5,373 bases of DNA from an uncultured beta proteobacterium (lineage in GTDB: Bacteria > Pseudomonadota > Gammaproteobacteria > Burkholderiales > Rhodocyclaceae). The notes under the pieces were generated by a model. That model searched no databases, had not been told where the DNA came from, and was given only the letters and a program-made list of their open reading frames with translations. The stretch covers positions 1 through 5,373 of the forward strand of contig CAIXAY010000526.1 of the NCBI GenBank assembly GCA_903917505.1. The letters run 5' to 3'. Made by a program: the position numbers and the translations under genes. Shown here in pieces: positions 1 through 4,109 of the stretch (its first letter is position 1; each line of letters starts with the position of its first letter).

Positions 1-16
1 GGACTCTCAGGAGTCC
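1..16. repeat. Short perfect inverted repeat at the left edge
   Basis: The first 16 bases are GGACTC, a TCAG spacer, then GAGTCC, a perfect 6-bp stem with a 4-base loop. It overlaps the last codons and the stop codon (7-9) of the truncated TRAP binding-protein gene. No T-run follows on the minus strand within the window, so it is not a demonstrable terminator. It could be chance, a small mutational palindrome, or a fold-back artefact if the window begins at a contig end. Confidence 0.45.
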
Positions 17-831
17 ATTTCAAGCAATCGACTGGCTACCTTTTGCTCCGCCTCGCTGGCTCCCAATTCCGCGCCATTCACAGACAAGGCTTCGAATTTG
101 GCCTTGTTCATCGCAACCAGCAGGGCACTATAGGCATGGTTCGTCATGCTCAGGTATTTCTGCACTTCGTAGAACTTTCCTGAGTAAAGCAGACCAAGTG
201 ACTGCTCTTGCGAATCCACGGTCTTCATTTCCAGGGCCGTGTACAGTTCACCGATCGGCATCGGAACCGGATTGGCACCGAGCAGTTTCCATGTCTCATT
301 GTGCGCCGGACTGCCGTTCGTGCGCACTTTCAAGCCCTTCACGTCGGCCGGCGTGTGCACCGGTTGGCGCGAGTTGGTCAATTCCCGCCAGCCGGTATCC
401 CAATACGCCAGGCCTTTGAGTTCGACGTCGCCGAGCTTGTCCATGATTTCTTGCCCGATCTTGCCATCCAGAACGCGGTAGGCATGCGCCGTGTCCTTGA
501 AGATGAAGGGAATATCAAAGACGCCGAGCAGCGGGACGATACCGGTGTAATTGGACGAACCCGAAATCACGATGTCGATGGTGCCTGAACGCGCGCTTGA
601 AATGGCGGCCTGGGCGTTGCCCAGCGAGCTATCCGAGAAGACCTTGATGTCGAGTTCGCCGTTGGTCTTGGCCTTGAGCAACTCGTTCATCTTTTCCCCA
701 CCCGCCGTCTGCGGATCGCTGCGCGCCGCTTCCGAAGCAAAGCGCAAAGTCACGGCCTGGGCTGTGCCCATGATTCCAGCCAGCAGGCCGGCCAGCAGCA
801 ACGACTTGAAAAAAGAATTCTTCAATTTCAT
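7..831 (-). CDS. dctP: TRAP transporter solute-binding protein, DctP family, C-terminally short
   Basis: Periplasmic receptor of a tripartite ATP-independent periplasmic transporter; it would deliver a substrate, typically a carboxylate or sugar acid, to DctQ/DctM membrane subunits not seen here. The 274-residue product starts with a Sec signal peptide: K2, K4 and K9, a hydrophobic core at about 11-24, and cleavage after AQA at residue 26. Family hallmarks follow: the TGWRE/TNSRQPV segment (147-157), GLKVR with R170, the arginine expected to contact a substrate carboxylate, and LGANPVPMPIGELYTAL (184-200), then VDSQEQ (205-210). The start is supported by AGGGGAG at 845-839, 7 bases upstream. 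Relatives usually have about 325-335 residues, so roughly 50 C-terminal residues are missing: the frame stops at TGA (9-7) in the helix where homologs continue. Whether this is nonsense, frameshift or sequencing error cannot be told, as only 6 bases remain. Substrate is unknown. Confidence 0.85.
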   Translation of the reverse strand: MKLKNSFFKSLLLAGLLAGIMGTAQAVTLRFASEAARSDPQTAGGEKMNELLKAKTNGELDIKVFSDSSLGNAQAAISSARSGTIDIVISGSSNYTGIVPLLGVFDIPFIFKDTAHAYRVLDGKIGQEIMDKLGDVELKGLAYWDTGWRELTNSRQPVHTPADVKGLKVRTNGSPAHNETWKLLGANPVPMPIGELYTALEMKTVDSQEQSLGLLYSGKFYEVQKYLSMTNHAYSALLVAMNKAKFEALSVNGAELGASEAEQKVASRLLEMDS

Positions 832-894
832 TTCATTTCTCCCCTTTAGATGAGACTACCCTCGTGATCCCGGATTTCTGGTGCCCAATAAATC

Positions 895-929
895 GCCACC
901 GTATCAGTTGCCACCGTCTACACGTGGCA
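895..929. promoter_or_regulatory. Cluster of GCCAC half-sites upstream of the TRAP gene
   Basis: GCCACCGT occurs at 895-902 and again at 910-917, exactly 15 bp apart. The second copy pairs with an inverted GTGGCA at 924-929, giving TGCCAC, 9 bases, GTGGCA (909-929). Direct repeats plus an inverted half-site on nearly one helical face and a half resemble an operator. The cluster lies 64-98 bases upstream of the TRAP start, between that gene and the 57-bp element. On the minus strand the hairpin lacks a following T-run, so a lysR terminator is a weaker reading. The bound factor is unknown. Confidence 0.35.
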
Positions 930-930
930 G

Positions 931-987
931 GACTTTAGATCGTTGTTCGATGCAAAACAAATGATTTAATTTTGATTAGCGTTATTG
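931..987 (+). promoter_or_regulatory. 57-bp shared regulatory element, copy A (upstream of the TRAP gene)
   Basis: This AT-rich block matches the reverse complement of 2020-2076 at about 40 of 57 positions without gaps (counted by eye). The core CAAAACAAATGA (953-964) is identical in both copies, and the outer GACTTTAGAT (931-940) differs from its partner by one base. CGTTAT (980-985) is also shared. It sits between the lysR stop and the TRAP start, with its GACT end 99 bases from the TRAP ATG. Relative to the downstream gene it has the same orientation as copy B has to the transaldolase gene. I infer a promoter/operator controlled by the LysR-type protein encoded between the copies. Confidence 0.6.
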
Positions 988-1011
988 TTTTTCGTAATGC
1001 TCTGCCTCCGC

Positions 1012-1956
1012 TCAGTGGTACAGCTCGGTCGCGATCTTTCTGATCTGGTTCAGCAACAGGCTGGCGCCCGGTGTCAGCACGGTATCGCGCCGCGTGATGA
1101 TGCCGAAATTCGCCATCTTGCACGGGATGTCTATCGGTATGATGGTCAGCGCCCCGGATTGCACATAGTAGTTGGCGATGCTCAGGGGAATCACGTGCAG
1201 ATAATCCGTATCCCGCATCAGGCTGAGGATCAGCGCCATCGACGTCGCTTCGATCACATCGGAAGGGCATTCCAGGCCGGCGTTGCGAAACATCGCATCG
1301 ATGCGGTTGCGCAGGATGCCGACCCGCGAAGTCAATATCCAGCTGGCCTGCGACAAGTCCTGCAAGGTGAGATCGTCACGCGCGGCGAGCGGATGTCCCT
1401 TGCGCGCAACGACGCATTCTATTTCTTCGGACAGGTCCTCGTAGACGAGGCCCGAATCGTCTTCCAGCTCCGGAATTCGCGCGATCAGGAAATCGAGTTC
1501 GTCGCGCCGCAGGCTCGCCAGCAGATCCTTGCTCGTGCCGACTTCGACGCCGACGCTGAGCTTAGGCGCTTCACTTTTGGTCCGAATGATGGCCTGCGGA
1601 ACCAGCGTCAGCGCCACGGTAATGATGATGCCGATCCTGACCTCGCCCGACAGCCCGGCCTTGAGGGCCGCCACCGAGGTCTGCCCGCGTTCGAGATTGG
1701 CCAGCGCCATGCGCACATGATCGATCATCGTCTTGCCGTAGATCGTCGGCCTCAGCCCGCGCGGCAGGCGCTCGAACAGCTGCACACCGAACATGTCCTC
1801 CATGTCCTTCAGCATCTTGGATGCGGCCGGCGCGCTCATATTGGTTTCCTGCGCCGCCTGATGAAGATTTCCCAAGTCGTTCAGGGCGACCAGCAGGACC
1901 ATCTGGCGCGCCTTGAGCGTGGTACGAATCCGACGCGCTGCATCGCTCACATACAT
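1012..1956 (-). CDS. LysR-family transcriptional regulator, GbpR-like
   Basis: A 314-residue DNA-binding regulator of normal LysR-type length. The N-terminal winged helix-turn-helix spans about residues 14-73: LNDLGNLHQAAQETNMS, then APAASKMLKDMED as recognition helix and linker, then FGVQLFERLPRGLRPTIYG. The phrase LFERLPRGLRPT.YG resembles GbpR-like regulators that often sit beside sugar or aromatic uptake genes. From about residue 95 comes a periplasmic-binding-type effector domain beginning GLSGEVRIGIIITVALTLVP. The frame stays open upstream to a TTG at 1989, but ATG at 1956 is preferred because AGGGGGAG (1971-1964) lies 7 bases upstream and the extra 11 residues do not look like family sequence. 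It is divergent from the transaldolase gene and co-directional with the TRAP gene 180 bp downstream; no terminator is visible between them. Its effector is unknown, presumably the pathway substrate or an intermediate. Confidence 0.93.
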   Translation of the reverse strand: MYVSDAARRIRTTLKARQMVLLVALNDLGNLHQAAQETNMSAPAASKMLKDMEDMFGVQLFERLPRGLRPTIYGKTMIDHVRMALANLERGQTSVAALKAGLSGEVRIGIIITVALTLVPQAIIRTKSEAPKLSVGVEVGTSKDLLASLRRDELDFLIARIPELEDDSGLVYEDLSEEIECVVARKGHPLAARDDLTLQDLSQASWILTSRVGILRNRIDAMFRNAGLECPSDVIEATSMALILSLMRDTDYLHVIPLSIANYYVQSGALTIIPIDIPCKMANFGIITRRDTVLTPGASLLLNQIRKIATELYH

Positions 1957-1963
1957 GGTGAGG

Positions 1964-1971
1964 CTCCCCCT
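1964..1971 (-). promoter_or_regulatory. Ribosome binding site deciding the lysR start
   Basis: On the minus strand AGGGGGAG lies 7 bases before ATG at 1956-1954. The alternative TTG start at 1989 has no comparable purine-rich tract, so this site fixes the start at 1956. Confidence 0.75.
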
Positions 1972-2002
1972 GGATTGCAACCGTGGCAATTGCTGCCGAC
2001 CG

Positions 2003-2035
2003 CTTATAGTTATTGAAATGTATAACGAATGTCAA
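2003..2035 (-). promoter_or_regulatory. Possible lysR promoter
   Basis: On the minus strand a perfect sigma-70 -35 hexamer TTGACA (2035-2030) is followed by an AT-rich stretch ending in TAACTATAAG (2012-2003). No -10 hexamer is both well spaced and well matched: TATAAG scores well but lies 21 bases from the -35, and the hexamers at 16-18 bases are poor. The -35 lies inside copy B of the 57-bp element, so a protein bound there could also control lysR transcription, as is common for autoregulated LysR proteins. Confidence 0.4.
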
Positions 2036-2076
2036 TTTTAATTCATTTGTTTTGTATTACACGAACATCTAGAGTC
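2020..2076 (-). promoter_or_regulatory. 57-bp shared regulatory element, copy B (lysR/transaldolase divergent promoter)
   Basis: Read on the minus strand this copy begins GACTCTAGAT (2076-2067), contains the exact core CAAAACAAATGA (2054-2043), and ends with CGTTAT (2027-2022). It parallels copy A at 931-987 over the same 57-base length. It lies in the 163-bp gap between the divergent lysR and transaldolase starts, with its GACT end 43 bases from the transaldolase ATG. A weak -10-like TATTAC (2055-2060) on the plus strand borders the core, but no good -35 accompanies it, which fits an activator-dependent promoter (inference). Confidence 0.6.
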
Positions 2077-2109
2077 TCTGCGACGAAACGCGTTTTGTAG
2101 ATCAATGAC

Positions 2110-2116
2110 GGGGAAG
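2110..2116 (+). promoter_or_regulatory. Ribosome binding site deciding the transaldolase-family start
   Basis: GGGGAAG ends 3 bases before ATG at 2120, giving about 6 bases between the GGGG core and the start. The upstream in-frame ATG at 2105 has no Shine-Dalgarno-like sequence in front of it, so the protein most likely begins MSENKYLQ at 2120. Confidence 0.7.
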
Positions 2117-2119
2117 AAA

Positions 2120-3154
2120 ATGAGCGAGAACAAATATCTGCAATGGTCGTACAGCGATACGCAAGCCGACTGGTGGCATGACTCGGCAATCATCGAAGAA
2201 CTGGAAGATGCGATGGCCAATGGCGCCGTCGGCTTGACGACGAATCCTCTTCTCATCAAGTTGTCGCTGTTCGCCAAGCCCGATGTTTGGCGCCCGATGC
2301 TCAAGAACATACCGGCATCGCTGACGCCGACGGAGAAAGCGGAAGAAATCGCGCGGGTAATCACCTCGCATCTTGCCGGAAAGCTGCTGCCGATTTTCGA
2401 GAAGACGAAGGGAGAGAAAGGCTTTGTCTGCGCGCAGGTCAATCCGACCCGGGCCGGAGATGCCGCTTTCATGCTCGACATGGCGAGAAGGCTGGCCAAG
2501 TGGGCGCCGAATATTTGCATCAAGCTGCCGGTCACCGCTGCCGGCCTGGAGGTCCTCGAGGAATGCGTCGCCGAAGGCATGAGCGTCTGCGCCACGGCGG
2601 GATTCACCGTACCGCAGGCCCTGGCGATTGGCGAACGGCACATGCAGGGCCTGGCGCGCGCCGCCAAGAACGGCGTCAAGCCGGGCAAGTGCTTCGCCGT
2701 GGTCATGGTCGGACGGCTGGATGACTACTTAAGGGATGTGGCCCACGACCGCAAAGCCAATGTCATGGAAAGCGACATCATCCAGTCGGGAACCGCGGTC
2801 ATCAAGCGCGCCTACACCCTCTTCAAGGAACGCGGATACAAGGCGATCCTGATGCCTGCCGGCATGCGCGGCCATTATCATCTGACGGCCCTAGCCGGCG
2901 CCGCGATGTCGATGTCGGTGGCGCCGAAGATTGCCGGCATGGCATTGGAGATACCCCAGCCGTGGACGGAACATATTCAGGAACCGGTCGCGGCCGATGT
3001 CATCGACCGATTGAAAACCATACCCGAATTCGTCCGCGCCTATGAACCCGACGGCATGAAACCGGCGGACTTCATCACCTATGGCGTCGTGCAGCGGACC
3101 TTGTCGCAGTTTGTCGAGGCCGGCTGGCTGCCGATGGAAGGCTACCAGCTCTAA
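2120..3154 (+). CDS. Transaldolase-family enzyme
   Basis: A 344-residue class I aldolase-type TIM-barrel protein, probably cytoplasmic, expected to form a Schiff base with a ketose-like substrate and cleave or transfer a dihydroxyacetone unit. Visible family motifs: an early acidic strand YSDTQAD (11-17), VGLTTNPLL (37-45, the TTNP signature after strand 2), ICIKLPVTAAGLEVLEE (132-148) with K135 as predicted Schiff-base lysine, SVCATAGFTVPQAL (155-168), AVVMVGRLDDYL (193-204, matching the FVGR.xD segment), and a late barrel segment MPAGMRGHYHLTALAGA (245-261). It is much longer than the compact fructose-6-phosphate aldolase/TalC type (about 220 residues) and its segments differ from standard TalA/TalB, so it is probably a specialised paralog rather than the pentose-phosphate enzyme. 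It is the first gene of the plus-strand group, divergent from lysR, with copy B of the shared element upstream. Family call is confident; substrate is unknown, and sugar phosphate versus unphosphorylated or sulfonated sugar cannot be decided. Confidence 0.88.
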   Translation: MSENKYLQWSYSDTQADWWHDSAIIEELEDAMANGAVGLTTNPLLIKLSLFAKPDVWRPMLKNIPASLTPTEKAEEIARVITSHLAGKLLPIFEKTKGEKGFVCAQVNPTRAGDAAFMLDMARRLAKWAPNICIKLPVTAAGLEVLEECVAEGMSVCATAGFTVPQALAIGERHMQGLARAAKNGVKPGKCFAVVMVGRLDDYLRDVAHDRKANVMESDIIQSGTAVIKRAYTLFKERGYKAILMPAGMRGHYHLTALAGAAMSMSVAPKIAGMALEIPQPWTEHIQEPVAADVIDRLKTIPEFVRAYEPDGMKPADFITYGVVQRTLSQFVEAGWLPMEGYQL

Positions 3155-3161
3155 GAAAGTC

Positions 3162-3229
3162 GTCACACCCGCGAAAACCGGTGTCCAGTGCCTAGGCCGT
3201 ACTGGATTCCGGCTTTCGCCGGAATGACG
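3162..3229. repeat. REP-like inverted pair between transaldolase and SDR genes
   Basis: Two 28-29 base units face each other around an 11-base spacer containing the palindrome GCCTAGGC (3190-3197). The right unit (3201-3229), read on the minus strand, contains a perfect 8-bp stem ATTCCGGC, GAAA loop, GCCGGAAT, the widespread proteobacterial REP-type motif. The left unit (3162-3189) matches it at 22 of 28 positions. Its outer stem (ACACC with GGTGT) keeps pairing although two pairs differ from the right unit, while two inner pairs are broken. The pair begins 7 bases after the transaldolase stop. It may limit 3' decay or attenuate transcription into the SDR gene. Confidence 0.8.
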
Positions 3230-3265
3230 ATGCGGAGCTCTATCTTTGGAATTCTGGATAAATAA

Positions 3266-4033
3266 ATGTCAGCTCTATTTGCCTTGACCGGCCGTACGGC
3301 GCTGGTGACCGGTGCCGGCCGGGGCCTGGGTTTTGCCTACGCGGAAGGCCTCGCGGCGGCCGGCGCGGCGGTGGTGATCAATGACCTGCATGAAGAAAGC
3401 CTGCGCGACGCGCTAGGCAAATTATTGGCAAACAACTACAAGGCACGCGGCCTGGCTTTCGATGTGACCAGCGAAACAGCGGTTGCCGAGGCCTTTGCCA
3501 GGCTGGACCGGGATGGCGTTGAAATCGATATCCTGATCAACAACGCCGGCATCCAGTTCCGCAAGCCGCTGGTCGAGCTCGAGCTGAAAGACTGGCAGCG
3601 CGTCATCGATACCAACCTGAACAGCGCCTTCATCGTCGGCAAGCAGGCCGCCCAACGAATGATCGCGCGCGGGCGCGGCGGCAAGATCATCAACATCGGC
3701 TCGGTCAACAGCCAGGGCGCCCGCCCTTCGATCGCCCCGTACTGCAGCGCCAAGGGGGGACTGGTGATGCTCTCCCGCTCGATGGCGGCGGAATGGGCGC
3801 AGCACGACATTCAGGTCAACACGATCGGGCCGGGTTACATCCTGACCGAGATGACCCAGCCGCTTGCGGACAATCCCGAATTCGATGCCTGGGTGAAGAG
3901 CAGCAATCCGGCCAAGCGTTGGGGCAAGCCCGAAGATCTGATCGGGACAGCGGTTTATCTCGCATCGTCAGCGTCCAACTACGTCAATGGGCAAATTATT
4001 TTTGTCGACGGCGGTTGGCTTTCGGTATTGTGA
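3266..4033 (+). CDS. Short-chain dehydrogenase/reductase, gluconate 5-dehydrogenase-like
   Basis: A 255-residue classical SDR of normal length, a cytoplasmic NAD(P)-dependent alcohol/ketone oxidoreductase. The Rossmann motif TGAGRGLG is at 15-22, NNAG at 92-95, and the catalytic tetrad is complete: N117, S146, Y159, K163. An acidic residue after strand 2 (INDLHEE, D40) suggests NAD rather than NADP preference. PGYILTEMT (189-197) forms the substrate-loop start, and the C-terminal YVNGQIIFVDGGW is standard. Overall texture (FALTGRTALVTGAGRGLG, IQFRKPLVELELKDWQRVIDTNL) is closest, from memory, to gluconate/ketogluconate 5-dehydrogenases and related polyol or sugar-acid dehydrogenases; FabG- or acetoin-reductase-like roles are alternatives. 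The start has only a weak Shine-Dalgarno (TGGA, 3255-3258, 7 bases upstream). It follows the transaldolase gene by 111 bp across the REP-like pair and precedes the E2 gene by 76 bp, with no clear terminator there, so SDR and E2 are probably co-transcribed. Confidence 0.92.
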   Translation: MSALFALTGRTALVTGAGRGLGFAYAEGLAAAGAAVVINDLHEESLRDALGKLLANNYKARGLAFDVTSETAVAEAFARLDRDGVEIDILINNAGIQFRKPLVELELKDWQRVIDTNLNSAFIVGKQAAQRMIARGRGGKIINIGSVNSQGARPSIAPYCSAKGGLVMLSRSMAAEWAQHDIQVNTIGPGYILTEMTQPLADNPEFDAWVKSSNPAKRWGKPEDLIGTAVYLASSASNYVNGQIIFVDGGWLSVL

Positions 4034-4109
4034 AGCGTTTCCTGCAAGATCGGCTGGAGCACAGCGGCGCAGGATAATGACGAATATGTAGTACCAAGGG
4101 GGAAGCAAA

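Noticed and set aside
7..9. TGA as a selenocysteine codon extending the TRAP binding protein
   Set aside because: No selenocysteine is known to me in DctP proteins at this place, and the 6-bp stem around it is too short and badly placed for a bacterial SECIS element.
985..2016. 343-codon open frame on the plus strand opposite lysR
   Set aside because: The translated product is Arg/Gln/His-rich low-information sequence, while the minus strand gives a clear LysR protein with a ribosome binding site.
931..2076. Reading the 57-bp inverted copies as terminal repeats of a mobile element carrying lysR
   Set aside because: No transposase, no visible target-site duplication, and the copies are placed and oriented as promoters of the two flanking genes. 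Not fully excluded; a search for further genomic copies would decide.
2038..2706. 222-codon minus-strand frame opposite the transaldolase gene
   Set aside because: It has no family resemblance and overlaps both the conserved transaldolase motifs and the promoter region; it is a mirror frame.
3162..3229. CRISPR-like repeat
   Set aside because: Only two units, in inverted orientation with an 11-base spacer, and matching a known REP-type hairpin motif.
4041..4073. CCTGC/GCAGG pair between SDR and E2 as a terminator
   Set aside because: Only a 5-bp stem with a 23-base loop and no T-run; more likely chance within a co-transcribed gap.
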